From Desulfolucanica intricata (GTDB taxonomy: Bacteria > Bacillota > Desulfotomaculia > Desulfotomaculales > Desulfofarciminaceae): a DNA stretch of 43,690 bases. The stretch is from positions 1 through 43,690 of the forward strand of contig NZ_BCWE01000024.1 in assembly GCF_001592105.1 (NCBI RefSeq). The letters are read 5' to 3'. The notes beneath the pieces were generated by a model. That model saw only the letters and a list, made by a program, of their open reading frames with translations. It had not been told where the DNA came from and searched no databases. Each line of letters opens with the position of its first letter. Positions within the stretch are counted from its first letter, which is position 1. A program made the translations under genes and the position numbers. Positions 24,257-33,097 of the stretch are shown one piece after another.

Positions 24257-25141
24257 ATGCAGGACTACCTTGTTACAATTTTACTCGGTATTATTACAGG
24301 TACATTGTCCAGGGTAGTCCTGCTCCGTTTAGATTACCGAATGTACCCCGGTTATCCCCATGGATACATTTCGCATGTGGCTTTGGGTTTTATAGCCTCA
24401 GCGTTAGGTGCCGTAGCAGTTCCGGCAATTTTAAAGCCTGATTATGCTGCGGTAACTTTTCTGGCTCTTGCTGCTCAACAGTTTAGGGATATTCGCAGTA
24501 TGGAGCGAAAAACCCTGGAGAGCTTAGAAAAGACGGAATTGGTGAAAAGAGGTAATGACTATATTGAAGGTATATCCAGGACCTTTGAGGCCCGCAACTT
24601 CCTGGTAATGGGAACAGCTTTTTTTACCAGCTTAATATATGCGTTTACGAGTTTTTTTGCTGCTGTTATCGCCGGTGGACTACTGATCATGTTAAGTTGG
24701 AAATTTGGAAGTGATAAGACAATTGGTGACATTTGTACTGTTGAGCCCGCCGAAGTATCATTTAAAAATACGGTGTTAATGATAGATGATATTAGTGTTA
24801 TGACTGTAGGCTTAAAAGAGATTCGAAAAAAAATATTGCAGGACGCATTAGGGGTAATAATTAAACCGAAATCAGATTATGCTTGGGCCACTATCCACGA
24901 TGTAGGACAAAGGCAGGCTATTGCCCATACCTCTGCAGTACTTTTAGGAAGTAAAAAAGATATTGATATACCGGAATTCACTCCTCTTGCAAGAAAAGAC
25001 CCGGACACCGGTAAAGTGGGGTTGTATATTGTACCTGTACAAAAAGATATAAATTTATTAATAGAAGCGGTCAAAAAGTGTCCCGTTTTGGAAACAGCAA
25101 AAAGCAGACCTATAAGTAGAGGTCCGGCAGGACAAAAGTAA
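24257..25141 (+). CDS. YIEGIA family membrane protein
   Basis: This 294-residue protein belongs to the YIEGIA family (named for a motif, here YIEGIS at about residues 103-108), found only in spore-forming Firmicutes. The N-terminal half is membrane-bound (segments at about 5-20, 40-65 and a hairpin at 118-150). The C-terminal half is a soluble domain with IIKPKSDYAWATIHDVGQRQA, shown here in part, and a segment TGKVGLYIVPVQKD. The ATG follows AAGGTGG, 17 bases after spoIIP. The next small gene encodes its named capping partner. No biochemical role has been established, to my knowledge. Confidence 0.85.
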   Translation: MQDYLVTILLGIITGTLSRVVLLRLDYRMYPGYPHGYISHVALGFIASALGAVAVPAILKPDYAAVTFLALAAQQFRDIRSMERKTLESLEKTELVKRGNDYIEGISRTFEARNFLVMGTAFFTSLIYAFTSFFAAVIAGGLLIMLSWKFGSDKTIGDICTVEPAEVSFKNTVLMIDDISVMTVGLKEIRKKILQDALGVIIKPKSDYAWATIHDVGQRQAIAHTSAVLLGSKKDIDIPEFTPLARKDPDTGKVGLYIVPVQKDINLLIEAVKKCPVLETAKSRPISRGPAGQK

Positions 25142-25161
25142 TTTATTATCAGGTGATTAAA

Positions 25162-25347
25162 ATGGATATCGATAATGTTATCTTAGCCGTTGTCACAACT
25201 GACAAAAATAAAGTTAGCGGTGGAGCACCTATATTTTATGCCGAAAATGACCGGGAGAAAGAAAAGATAGCTATGTATTTATCAAAAGCAACAATGGGTA
25301 TGGTACATGATCTTGAAAATGGCTGCTACATTATTATCAGACATTAA
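25162..25347 (+). CDS. Capping complex subunit for YIEGIA
   Basis: This small protein of 61 residues matches the family known as capping complex subunit for YIEGIA: MDIDNVILAVVTTD at the start, then GGAPIFYAENDREKE and a C-terminal NGCYIIIRH. I chose ATG 25162 because AGGTGAT is 7 bases upstream; a GTG at 25153 overlaps that site. It is 20 bases after the YIEGIA gene and 12 before the next gene, so they form one operon. The name comes from family annotation; the activity is not known. Confidence 0.8.
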   Translation: MDIDNVILAVVTTDKNKVSGGAPIFYAENDREKEKIAMYLSKATMGMVHDLENGCYIIIRH

Positions 25348-25359
25348 AAAGGTGAGAAT

Positions 25360-25839
25360 GTGAAAATTATATATCATTGTTATGGAGGGGCACATTCTTC
25401 GGTTACCGCAGCTGCTATTCATTTAGGACAGCTGCCGGAGGATTCTATACCGGCTGTCAAAGACTTTGAAAAGCTTAAACTATATGACTGGCAAACCCAA
25501 AATGAACATGGTAACATATACTATATCGGTACAGATAAGTATAATAACGAAATATACATACTTGGAAGACGTAAAATGGCAGAAACCCTTAATATTTTAC
25601 TTAAAGATTTATATTCAATTTTTAATATTGATAGTAATATTATGCTGGTTGATGCGTCAAAACATATTAACCTAATTATGTGTATCGGGGGTATACTCTC
25701 ACGCCGTTTAAATTTTGTGAAATTGGGTAAATCAATTGTAATCCGGGGTACACAAAAATCTTATCCTTATTTAGTGGCTTTAGTGAGAGAGGTAAAAAAA
25801 AGGTGGGAACCCGGATATGAAAAAAATATTATATTATAG
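25360..25839 (+). CDS. DUF3189 family protein, copy 1
   Basis: This 159-residue protein starts with GTG after AAGGTGAG. DUF3189 features: the N-terminal strand and turn IIYHCYGGAHSS (a P-loop-like glycine and serine pattern), TAAAIHLGQLP, and the YIGTDKYNNEIYILGRRK segment. It is soluble, with mixed strands and helices. It lies directly after the YIEGIA pair and overlaps the second DUF3189 gene by 23 bases. Function is unknown. The resemblance of the start to a nucleotide-binding loop is my inference. Confidence 0.82.
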   Translation: MKIIYHCYGGAHSSVTAAAIHLGQLPEDSIPAVKDFEKLKLYDWQTQNEHGNIYYIGTDKYNNEIYILGRRKMAETLNILLKDLYSIFNIDSNIMLVDASKHINLIMCIGGILSRRLNFVKLGKSIVIRGTQKSYPYLVALVREVKKRWEPGYEKNIIL

Positions 25840-26293
25840 TTGCTATTCCTTTCCTCTCTCCTTAATTATGGCGGCTATACATACCGGTCTACTTCCCCGG
25901 AATAGAAAGATTAGTGTTTCTGATTTAGAACAGTTATCTCTTTTTAATGAAGGAAGAAAAAAAGGCCGGTTAATTTTTGTTGGCTTAGATAATCGGAATA
26001 ATAAAATTTATGCCCTAATGGGTAGTGATAATAAAGGACTGCTTATACGCTTTATAATGAGTATATTAAGCCTTTATAAGATAAAAAAGGAGAGTTATTA
26101 TTTCATAGATTGTTCTAAATACGGCAGCATAATATTCACGTTGGGTTGGTTCCTATACAATATTAACTTTTCAAAATTTCTCGCTTGTTATCTAATTTGT
26201 TTTAAACTCCGGTCTTCTTATCACCTTTTAACTGCCGGGGTTGAAGAAGCTAAGGTAGAAGAAGTAAGATCCTCATTAATTTTCCTTGACTAA
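25817..26293 (+). CDS. DUF3189 family protein, diverged copy 2
   Basis: This is a second DUF3189 protein (158 residues), a tandem paralogue of the previous gene: ILYYSCYSFPLSLIMAAIHTGLLP aligns with the first copy's start (only short parts cited), and IFVGLDNRNNKIYALMGSD with its YIGTDKYNNEIYILG. The CYGGAHSS loop has become CYSFPLSL, so the Gly-Gly and His of copy 1 are lost. The middle is more hydrophobic. The ATG lies inside the end of copy 1, implying coupling. The pair may form a heterodimer in which only copy 1 keeps the binding loop; this is inference. Confidence 0.78.
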   Translation: MKKILYYSCYSFPLSLIMAAIHTGLLPRNRKISVSDLEQLSLFNEGRKKGRLIFVGLDNRNNKIYALMGSDNKGLLIRFIMSILSLYKIKKESYYFIDCSKYGSIIFTLGWFLYNINFSKFLACYLICFKLRSSYHLLTAGVEEAKVEEVRSSLIFLD

Positions 26294-26347
26294 GTATAGT
26301 GATTATTAGATAATTATTCCGAATGTTATTTCGAGAGGAGGACCCGT

Positions 26348-27676
26348 ATGGGGCAGCAGGGGTTGCAAGTAGCCAGGGTCGTTCCCGGAAGTATTGCTGA
26401 TGAACTCGGAGTAGAAATTGGGGATCAAGTTCAAAGTATTAACGGACAGCCGGTAAGGGATGTGCTTGATTATCGTTTTCTTACAGCAGATGAAGAACTG
26501 GAAATGGTTATATTGAAAAACAACCAGGAAGATTGGATATTAGAAATAGAAAAAGATTATGAAGAAGATTTAGGCCTGGATTTTGGTGATGCTGGCTTTG
26601 GTCATATTTTACGTTGCCAGAATCGATGTATTTTTTGCTTTGTTGAGCAAATGCCGGCGGGTATGCGAAAATCTCTTTACATAAAAGACGATGACTTTCG
26701 GTTATCTTTTTTACATGGTAATTTTATTACTCTGACAAATTTACGCCCTCAAGATTTGGAGAGAATTGTTAAGCAAAGACTTAGCCCGTTATATGTTTCA
26801 GTACATAGTACTAATCCGGTTTTGAGGGAAAAAATTTTAGGCCATGCCGGTGCGGGAAAAATTATGGAACAGCTTTCTTTCCTGACCGGTAACGGAATAG
26901 ATGTACATACACAAATCGTGCTTAGCCCCGGAGTTAATGATGGTAATGAATTAAAAAGAACTGTTAGAGATCTTTCCACTATGTGGCCTCATGTACTTTC
27001 AATAGCGGTTGTTCCTGTTGGATTAACTAAATACAGGGATAATCTGTACAAGCTGCGTACTTTCACCCCACAGGAAGCGGGCCATGTAGTATCTTTTATT
27101 GGTTCCTGTCAAAAAAAATTTTTAGAAGAGTTGGGTTATCCGCTGGTATTTGCTTCCGATGAATTTTATTTATTATCCGGAACAGCAATCCCAGCTACCG
27201 AAATTTATGCAGATTTTCCCCAAACAGAGAACGGAGTTGGTTTAGTACGTTTGTTCTTAGATGAATGGGAGGATGTACTTCCTATTCTACCGAAAAAATT
27301 ATCTGAGCCGCGCCGAATCACTGCGGTTACCGGTATACTTGCTTCAGCAGTTTTGGCTCCTGTGATAGACAGACTTAATTTAATCGAAAATTTAGAGGTT
27401 TGCCTCCGTGTAGTTGTAAATAAATATTTTGGTGAACATGTTACAGTTGCCGGGTTATTAACAGCAAGTGATCTTGAGCAGGCATTTCAAGGAACGGATC
27501 TGGGTGATTTGTTAATATTACCGTCGGTAATGCTTAGAGAAGGGGAAACTGTATTTTTAGATGATGTGACTGTAAAACAGTTAGCCGGACGGCTTAAAGT
27601 ACCTATAGCTGTTGTGGACGGGCCGGCTGAAATGATTAAGATAATCATAGAAAGACCGGAGAAAGTAGGATATTAA
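26348..27676 (+). CDS. DUF512 radical SAM protein with PDZ domain
   Basis: This 442-residue protein starts with a PDZ domain (about 5-60, VVPGSIADELGVEIGD). A radical SAM-type Cys motif C90-x3-C94-x2-C97 (RCQNRCIFCF) follows, and then a barrel region (YVSVHSTNP, GIDVHTQIVL). The C-terminal part is the DUF512 domain. The ATG follows GAGAGGAGG. It is between the DUF3189 genes and der; this arrangement is common in clostridia. The substrate is unknown; it probably uses S-adenosylmethionine and a 4Fe-4S cluster. Confidence 0.87.
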   Translation: MGQQGLQVARVVPGSIADELGVEIGDQVQSINGQPVRDVLDYRFLTADEELEMVILKNNQEDWILEIEKDYEEDLGLDFGDAGFGHILRCQNRCIFCFVEQMPAGMRKSLYIKDDDFRLSFLHGNFITLTNLRPQDLERIVKQRLSPLYVSVHSTNPVLREKILGHAGAGKIMEQLSFLTGNGIDVHTQIVLSPGVNDGNELKRTVRDLSTMWPHVLSIAVVPVGLTKYRDNLYKLRTFTPQEAGHVVSFIGSCQKKFLEELGYPLVFASDEFYLLSGTAIPATEIYADFPQTENGVGLVRLFLDEWEDVLPILPKKLSEPRRITAVTGILASAVLAPVIDRLNLIENLEVCLRVVVNKYFGEHVTVAGLLTASDLEQAFQGTDLGDLLILPSVMLREGETVFLDDVTVKQLAGRLKVPIAVVDGPAEMIKIIIERPEKVGY

Positions 27677-27752
27677 ATAATTTCTCATGGTTAACAGGTT
27701 AATGTTTAGGAAAAAATGATAGTAAGATTTAAGTTTTTAGGAGGAAATTCTA

Positions 27753-29081
27753 GTGCCCAAGCCAATTGTTGCCGTAGTAGGTCGTCCCAATGTTGGTAAA
27801 TCAACACTATTTAACCGCATTGTAGGTGCCCGTGTTGCTATTGTTGAAGATTTACCCGGGATTACCAGAGACAGGCTTTATCAGGAAGCTGAGTGGGCCG
27901 GTCGGAATTTTATATTAGTTGATACCGGTGGTCTTGACTTTAAAGATAAGGATGAGATTGTAAGCCATGTTCGCCGGCAGGCTGAAATTGCAATAGCAGA
28001 AGCTGATTTAATCTTGTTTGTTGTTGACGCCAGAAGTGGATTGGTAGGTACAGATGAAGAAGTTGCTGAGGTTCTCAGACGTTCGGAAAAGCCGGTCTTA
28101 TTAATTGCTAATAAGGTTGAAAATTTTAGTTTGGAAAATAACCCGCTATATCTTGAGTTTTATAAGCTGGGGTTGGGGGAACCTATTCCCATATCTGCCG
28201 CTGAAGGAAGAAATACAGGGGATATGTTGGATCAGATGATTGAATTATTACCTCCTGATAAGGAAGATGATTATGACCCGGATGTTATTAAAATTGCCGT
28301 AATCGGACGGCCTAACGTCGGAAAATCATCCCTCGTAAATTCAGTACTAGGTCAGGAACGTGTTATTGTTAGTGATATTCCCGGTACAACTAGAGATGCC
28401 ATTGATACACCTTTTGTAAGTGCTAATAAACATTATGTTTTAATTGATACCGCCGGGATTCGTCGAAAGAGCCGCATTCACTTGGCAACAGAAAAATATA
28501 GTATACTGCGCTCTTTAAAGGCCATAGATCGAGCTGACGTAGCTTTAATTGTACTTAACGCTGAAGAAGGTGTAACTGACCAGGATAAAAGGATTGCCGG
28601 ATATGCACATGAGAAAGGTAAAGCTTCAGTTATAATAGTTAATAAATGGGATTTAATTCAAAAAGATGAACATACTATGGATAAGTATATCAAAGGAATT
28701 AGAGATGAGTTAAGTTTTATTACCTATGCTCCTGTTTTATTTACCTCGGCTTTAACAAAAAAAAGAGTTCACAGAGTACTGGAGTTAGTGAACTACGTAA
28801 GCGAGCAGCATGCCATGCGAATTGCTACCAGTGATCTGAATAATCTAATTAGAGAAGCTGTACTTTATAATCCACCGCCTGCTCCAAAAGGAAAACGTTT
28901 GAAAATTTATTATGCTACCCAAAAAGGGGTGAAGCCACCTTTTTTCATTTTGTTTGTAAACGATCCGGAACTAATGCACTTTTCTTACCTTCGTTACTTG
29001 GAAAATCAATTACGTTCGTCTTATGGCTTAGAAGGTACTCCTGTTCAATTTAAAATGCGCAGGCGTGATAAGGAGGGATAG
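27753..29081 (+). CDS. der: GTPase Der (EngA)
   Basis: Der is a ribosome-assembly GTPase needed for the 50S subunit. It has 442 residues and the characteristic two GTPase domains in tandem. Domain 1 has GRPNVGKST (residues 10-18), DTGG and NKVE. Domain 2 has [13 protein letters not shown] ([10 protein letters not shown]) and NKWD. The C-terminal KH-like domain ends in [10 protein letters not shown]. The start is GTG after AGGAGG. plsY begins 5 bases after its stop, so der-plsY-gpsA form an operon. Confidence 0.97.
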   Translation: MPKPIVAVVGRPNVGKSTLFNRIVGARVAIVEDLPGITRDRLYQEAEWAGRNFILVDTGGLDFKDKDEIVSHVRRQAEIAIAEADLILFVVDARSGLVGTDEEVAEVLRRSEKPVLLIANKVENFSLENNPLYLEFYKLGLGEPIPISAAEGRNTGDMLDQMIELLPPDKEDDYDPDVIKIAVIGRPNVGKSSLVNSVLGQERVIVSDIPGTTRDAIDTPFVSANKHYVLIDTAGIRRKSRIHLATEKYSILRSLKAIDRADVALIVLNAEEGVTDQDKRIAGYAHEKGKASVIIVNKWDLIQKDEHTMDKYIKGIRDELSFITYAPVLFTSALTKKRVHRVLELVNYVSEQHAMRIATSDLNNLIREAVLYNPPPAPKGKRLKIYYATQKGVKPPFFILFVNDPELMHFSYLRYLENQLRSSYGLEGTPVQFKMRRRDKEG

Positions 29082-29086
29082 TAAGC

Positions 29087-29677
29087 ATGCCTACGCTTAT
29101 AGCTATAATCATTAGCTACCTAATTGGTTCTATTCCCTTTGGCTATTTGGTGGGCCGCCTATGGAAAGGCATAGATATTCGAGAATTGGGCAGTGGAAAT
29201 ATCGGCACCACAAATGTATGGCGAAATTTGGGACCCGTAGCAGGAATAATATCTTTGTTAGGGGATGCCGGTAAAGGTGCTCTGGCGGTACTGATAGCAA
29301 AACAGCTTGGCGGACCTTCAACTGTTTTGTTGGCTTCTCTGGCTGTACTGGCGGGTCACAGCTATCCTGTTTTTTTAAAATTTAAGGGTGGGAAGATTGT
29401 TGCCACCGGCTTAGGAGTACTACTAAGTATTGCTCCTTTGGTAGCTTTAATCGCAGCAATTGTCTGGTTACTTTTCGTTGGCATTAGCCGGTACGTATCC
29501 TTGGGCTCCATCGCAGCAGCTGTTTGTGTACCCGTTTCAATGCTTATATTAGTAGATAAATGGCAGGTTATTTTATTTGGATTTATTATATCTTTTTTTG
29601 CAATCTATAAACACAGAGATAATATTAAAAGATTATTAGCCGGAACAGAATATAAAATAGGTCAAAAAAAAATGTAA
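29087..29677 (+). CDS. plsY: Glycerol-3-phosphate acyltransferase PlsY
   Basis: PlsY moves the acyl group from acyl-phosphate to glycerol 3-phosphate, the first step of phospholipid synthesis, in the membrane. It has 196 residues and about five membrane segments. Motif 1 SGNIGTTNVWR, motif 2 (GHSYPVFLKFKGGK) and motif 3 (YKHRDNIKRLLAGTE) are all present. The ATG follows AAGGAGG inside the end of der. The next gene, gpsA, makes its glycerol 3-phosphate substrate. The plsC needed for the following step is only a fragment in this window (19.9 kb). Confidence 0.95.
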   Translation: MPTLIAIIISYLIGSIPFGYLVGRLWKGIDIRELGSGNIGTTNVWRNLGPVAGIISLLGDAGKGALAVLIAKQLGGPSTVLLASLAVLAGHSYPVFLKFKGGKIVATGLGVLLSIAPLVALIAAIVWLLFVGISRYVSLGSIAAAVCVPVSMLILVDKWQVILFGFIISFFAIYKHRDNIKRLLAGTEYKIGQKKM

Positions 29678-29689
29678 GGAGGGGGTGTT

Positions 29690-30730
29690 GTGGAAAATAA
29701 AATAGCTGTTATAGGTGCCGGAAGTTGGGCTACTGCTCTGGCTGTATTATTAGGAAATAAAGGTTATTGTGTCAATGTCTGGGCCCGTGATAAATTACAG
29801 GTATCAGATATTAATACTTTTAGAGAAAACCGACGTTATTTACCGGGTGTAGCCCTGCCCTCTTCAGTAACAGCCTCAGTAAATATAGAAGAAGTATTGG
29901 AAAACAGTAATCTTATTGTATTTGGAGTACCTTCTCACGCTTTCCGAGAAACATTAAAATTATCTTTACCTTATATTTCCACCGAAGCTGCAGTAGTTAA
30001 CACAGCTAAGGGAATTGAGGAAGACGGCTTGTATCGCCTGTCAGAGGTTTTTTCCCAAGAAGCCGGTAAGGAGAGATTAAAGCAATACGTCGTCCTTTCT
30101 GGCCCCAGTCATGCCGAAGAGGTTGGACAGTATTTGCCAACTACGGTTGTAGTTGCTTCACAAGAACTTGCAATGGCGGAAAAGGTACAAGAAATATTTA
30201 TGACTGAGATGTTTCGGGTATACACTAATCCTGATGTAATAGGTGTGGAACTGGGTGGTTCATTAAAGAATATTATTGCTTTAGGTACAGGAATAGCAGA
30301 CGGTCTTGGTTTTGGAGACAATACTAAAGCGGCGCTGATGACAAGAGGTTTGGCCGAAATAACCAGATTAGGTATAGTTATGGGGGCTAATCCCCTTACC
30401 TTTGCCGGACTGGCCGGTGTCGGAGACTTGATTGTTACATGTACCAGTATGCACAGCCGCAACCGGCGGGCAGGGATGGAAATCGGCCGGGGGAAATCCT
30501 TAGAAGAAGCTGTGGCCAGTGTTAAAATGGTTGTAGAAGGTATAAAAACAACCCGTGGAGCACATAAATTAGCAAAAAAGTATAGGGTGGAAATGCCGAT
30601 TACGGCACAGACCTATGCGGTACTTTTTGAAGGCCTGTCACCCCGTACAGCTGTAAATAATTTAATGACCAGGGTGAAAACACATGAGGTAGAGGAAGTG
30701 GCTTTAACTAAAATTGAATGGATGAGATAA
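29690..30730 (+). CDS. gpsA: Glycerol-3-phosphate dehydrogenase [NAD(P)+]
   Basis: GpsA reduces dihydroxyacetone phosphate to sn-glycerol 3-phosphate for lipid synthesis. It has 346 residues. The N-terminal NAD(P) site is [21 protein letters not shown] and the C-terminal-domain segments [18 protein letters not shown] (with the catalytic Lys) and [12 protein letters not shown] are present. The start is GTG after AAGGAGGGG. It ends the der-plsY-gpsA operon and is followed by a clear terminator before spoIVA. Confidence 0.96.
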   Translation: MENKIAVIGAGSWATALAVLLGNKGYCVNVWARDKLQVSDINTFRENRRYLPGVALPSSVTASVNIEEVLENSNLIVFGVPSHAFRETLKLSLPYISTEAAVVNTAKGIEEDGLYRLSEVFSQEAGKERLKQYVVLSGPSHAEEVGQYLPTTVVVASQELAMAEKVQEIFMTEMFRVYTNPDVIGVELGGSLKNIIALGTGIADGLGFGDNTKAALMTRGLAEITRLGIVMGANPLTFAGLAGVGDLIVTCTSMHSRNRRAGMEIGRGKSLEEAVASVKMVVEGIKTTRGAHKLAKKYRVEMPITAQTYAVLFEGLSPRTAVNNLMTRVKTHEVEEVALTKIEWMR

Positions 30731-30737
30731 TCAACAA

Positions 30738-30769
30738 ACTTACTTCTTTTAGAAGTAAGTTCTTTTTTT
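30738..30769 (+). terminator. gpsA terminator
   Basis: ACTTACTTCT (30738-30747) pairs with AGAAGTAAGT (30751-30760), then TCTTTTTTT. Confidence 0.9.
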
Positions 30770-30960
30770 ATTTTATTAGTCATAAATTAAACCTATAAAG
30801 TCATATATATATATTGTTAATATATGTCAATGGTAAAAAATGCATATGGACTAGGCCTGGAGAAGGATTACTTTAAATGTCCTTGTTATTGGGGAGGGAT
30901 GCATTTATTTATATATATGCTTAATATATTTAAATTTTTAATCAAGGAGGGAGTGTGCTC

Positions 30961-32439
30961 ATGGAAAAAGTAGATATTTTCCGGGATATAGCTGAACGTA
31001 CCGGAGGGGATATATACCTTGGTGTGGTCGGTGGAGTGCGGACCGGAAAATCGACTTTCATTAAACGGTTCATGGAAACAGTAGTAATTCCTAAGATTGA
31101 AAATCCGTATGACCAGGAGCGGGCCAAAGATGAACTCCCCCAGAGTGGGGCCGGTCGAACTGTTATGACCACTGAGCCAAAGTTTATACCTAATGAGGCT
31201 GTAGAAATTGATATTATACCAAACCTTAATGTTAAGGTACGTTTAGTTGACTGCGTTGGTTACCGGGTGGAAGGGGCTTTGGGCTATGAAGAGGAAGAAG
31301 GACCCCGGATGGTATCTACCCCCTGGTTTGAGGAAGACATACCTTTTCAAGAAGCAGCAGAAATAGGAACTCGTAAGGTAATTGCCGAACATTCTACTAT
31401 TGGTTTGTTGATTACTACTGATGGCTCTGTTACAGATATCCCCAGGGAGAATTATGTTGAAGCTGAGGAAAGAGTAGTTAATGAATTAAAAGATATTAAC
31501 CGCCCATTTATTATAATTTTAAACAGTTCTCATCCCGAATCACCTGAAACTAAACAGCTGGCTAACGACTTAAAGGAGAAGTATGATGTCCCGGTATTGG
31601 CTCTTAATTGTGCTGAATTAACTCAAGTTGACATAATTAATATTTTAGAAGAAGTTCTATATGAATTTCCGGTCAATGAAGTTAATATTGCTTTACCTAA
31701 ATGGGTTGAAGAACTGGATGTCACACATTGGCTGCGTGAAAAGTTTGAGGACGCTGTAGGGAACACAGTACGAAGTGTACAACGTTTGAGGGATATTGAT
31801 AATGCACTGGAAGAACTTGCTGATTTAGATTTCATAAAAATTGTTGAGCTTGAAAATATGGATATGGGTACCGGCTCAGCAGCTATAAATATTGATGCTA
31901 AAACAGAATTGTTCTATGAGATTCTCTCTCAGGAAACAGGCCTTACTATCGAGGGAGAGCATGATGTTTATAAATTAATGAAAGAACTAAGTGAAGCTAA
32001 AAAAGAGTATGATAAAGTAGAAAAAGCTTTACGGGATGTTTATGATACTGGATACGGTGTTGTAATACCGACTATGGATGAAATGAATATGGAGATGCCG
32101 GAATTGATTCGTTCCGGTGGGCGCAGCGGGGTAAAATTAAAAGCCAGCGCCCCGTCAGTTCACATGATCAGGGCAGATATCAAGACTGAAATTACTCCGG
32201 TCTTTGGAACTGAAAAACAATGCTCAGATTTACTTAGCTTCCTGTTTGAAGAATATAAAGAGAACCCGGAAAAACTCTGGCAAACTGAAATATTTGGTAA
32301 GTCAGTACATGATTTAGTACGCGAAGGAATTCAAAATAAACTGCACCGGATGCCTGAAAATGCCCAGTATAAACTGCGGGAAACTGTAGCCCGTATAGTA
32401 AATGATGGCAGCGGCGGCTTAATATGCATCATAATTTAA
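30961..32439 (+). CDS. spoIVA: Stage IV sporulation protein A (coat-base ATPase)
   Basis: SpoIVA is a cytoskeletal ATPase made in the mother cell that polymerises on the forespore surface and forms the base of the spore coat. It has 492 residues, the same length as the Bacillus protein. The Walker A GGVRTGKST is at 24-32 (K30), and the C-terminal GSGGLICIII, which binds SpoVM, is kept. I chose ATG 30961 with AAGGAGG 10 bases upstream, since MEKVDIFRDIAERTGGDIYLG begins there in the family (start cited in part); a GTG at 30955 is alternative. The 190 bases upstream are AT-rich; a sigma-E promoter is expected but not clear. Confidence 0.97.
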   Translation: MEKVDIFRDIAERTGGDIYLGVVGGVRTGKSTFIKRFMETVVIPKIENPYDQERAKDELPQSGAGRTVMTTEPKFIPNEAVEIDIIPNLNVKVRLVDCVGYRVEGALGYEEEEGPRMVSTPWFEEDIPFQEAAEIGTRKVIAEHSTIGLLITTDGSVTDIPRENYVEAEERVVNELKDINRPFIIILNSSHPESPETKQLANDLKEKYDVPVLALNCAELTQVDIINILEEVLYEFPVNEVNIALPKWVEELDVTHWLREKFEDAVGNTVRSVQRLRDIDNALEELADLDFIKIVELENMDMGTGSAAINIDAKTELFYEILSQETGLTIEGEHDVYKLMKELSEAKKEYDKVEKALRDVYDTGYGVVIPTMDEMNMEMPELIRSGGRSGVKLKASAPSVHMIRADIKTEITPVFGTEKQCSDLLSFLFEEYKENPEKLWQTEIFGKSVHDLVREGIQNKLHRMPENAQYKLRETVARIVNDGSGGLICIII

Positions 32440-32463
32440 CCGGTCACACGACCGGTTTTTTTG
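32438..32463 (+). terminator. spoIVA terminator
   Basis: AACCGGTC pairs with GACCGGTT around ACAC, followed by seven T. It starts at the stop codon of spoIVA. Confidence 0.93.
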
Positions 32464-32550
32464 TGCCTGTTAAAAAAATAAATATTTAACAATAATTAAA
32501 GCATTATAAGGATAATCCAGCTATATCGCCCCTAGTCGTGATTAATGTTA

Positions 32551-32579
32551 TTGATTGGAGAAACCGAGAATGATATAAT
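32551..32579 (+). promoter_or_regulatory. Promoter of the pheB-hom-thrB-lysC operon
   Basis: TTGATT (32551-32556) and TATAAT (32574-32579) are 17 bases apart, with TGA just before the -10. This is a near-consensus sigma-A promoter. The start of transcription should be near 32586. Confidence 0.8.
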
Positions 32580-32590
32580 GTCTGTCGTGG

Positions 32591-32606
32591 ATGGATATAT
32601 ATCCAT
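32591..32606. promoter_or_regulatory. 16-bp palindrome after the pheB promoter (candidate operator)
   Basis: ATGGATATATATCCAT is a perfect palindrome, 12 bases downstream of the -10 element and 28 before the pheB ATG. Its position just after the predicted transcription start fits a repressor site; alternatively it forms a small leader hairpin. Confidence 0.55.
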
Positions 32607-32633
32607 TCCGGGTGGACATAACGAGGTGAGACC

Positions 32634-33080
32634 ATGAACCAAAAAAATTCAAAATTTTATCTGGTTCAGGAAGATATTCTGCCGGAGGCAATATTAAAAA
32701 CCGTGCAAGCCAAGGAATTGCTTCTAAAGGGCGAAGTAGCTACAGTAAACGAGGCAGTAGAAAAAGTAGCGTTAAGCCGAAGTGCTTTTTATAAGTATAA
32801 AGACGGTGTTTTTCCATTTAACGACTGGAACCAGGGAAAAATTGTTACCATGTCTTTAGACTTACTGCACCGTTCCGGTGTATTGTCCAGCATACTTAAC
32901 ACTATAGCACAGGCTAATGGAAACATTATAACCATTAATCAGAATATTCCCATGCAGGGTATAGCAAATGTAACTATTGCATTTGAAACGGCAACTTTAC
33001 TGGAAGATATAGAACAGTTGCTGTTAAAAATCCAGCAAATGGACGGTGTTAAGAAGGCAGACATAGTAGGACATAATTAA
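32634..33080 (+). CDS. pheB: ACT domain protein PheB (UPF0735)
   Basis: This 148-residue protein belongs to the PheB/UPF0735 ACT-domain family. The N-terminal half is helical with a possible DNA-binding turn ([18 protein letters not shown], residues 35-52). The C-terminal ACT domain (about 70-145) has [19 protein letters not shown] and usually binds an amino acid. The ATG follows GAGGTGAG. It is first in an operon with hom, thrB and lysC, so it may sense an aspartate-family amino acid, perhaps as the regulator acting at the palindrome just upstream. That role is inference. Confidence 0.85.
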   Translation: MNQKNSKFYLVQEDILPEAILKTVQAKELLLKGEVATVNEAVEKVALSRSAFYKYKDGVFPFNDWNQGKIVTMSLDLLHRSGVLSSILNTIAQANGNIITINQNIPMQGIANVTIAFETATLLEDIEQLLLKIQQMDGVKKADIVGHN

Positions 33081-33097
33081 CTTAGGGGGAGTAAAAA

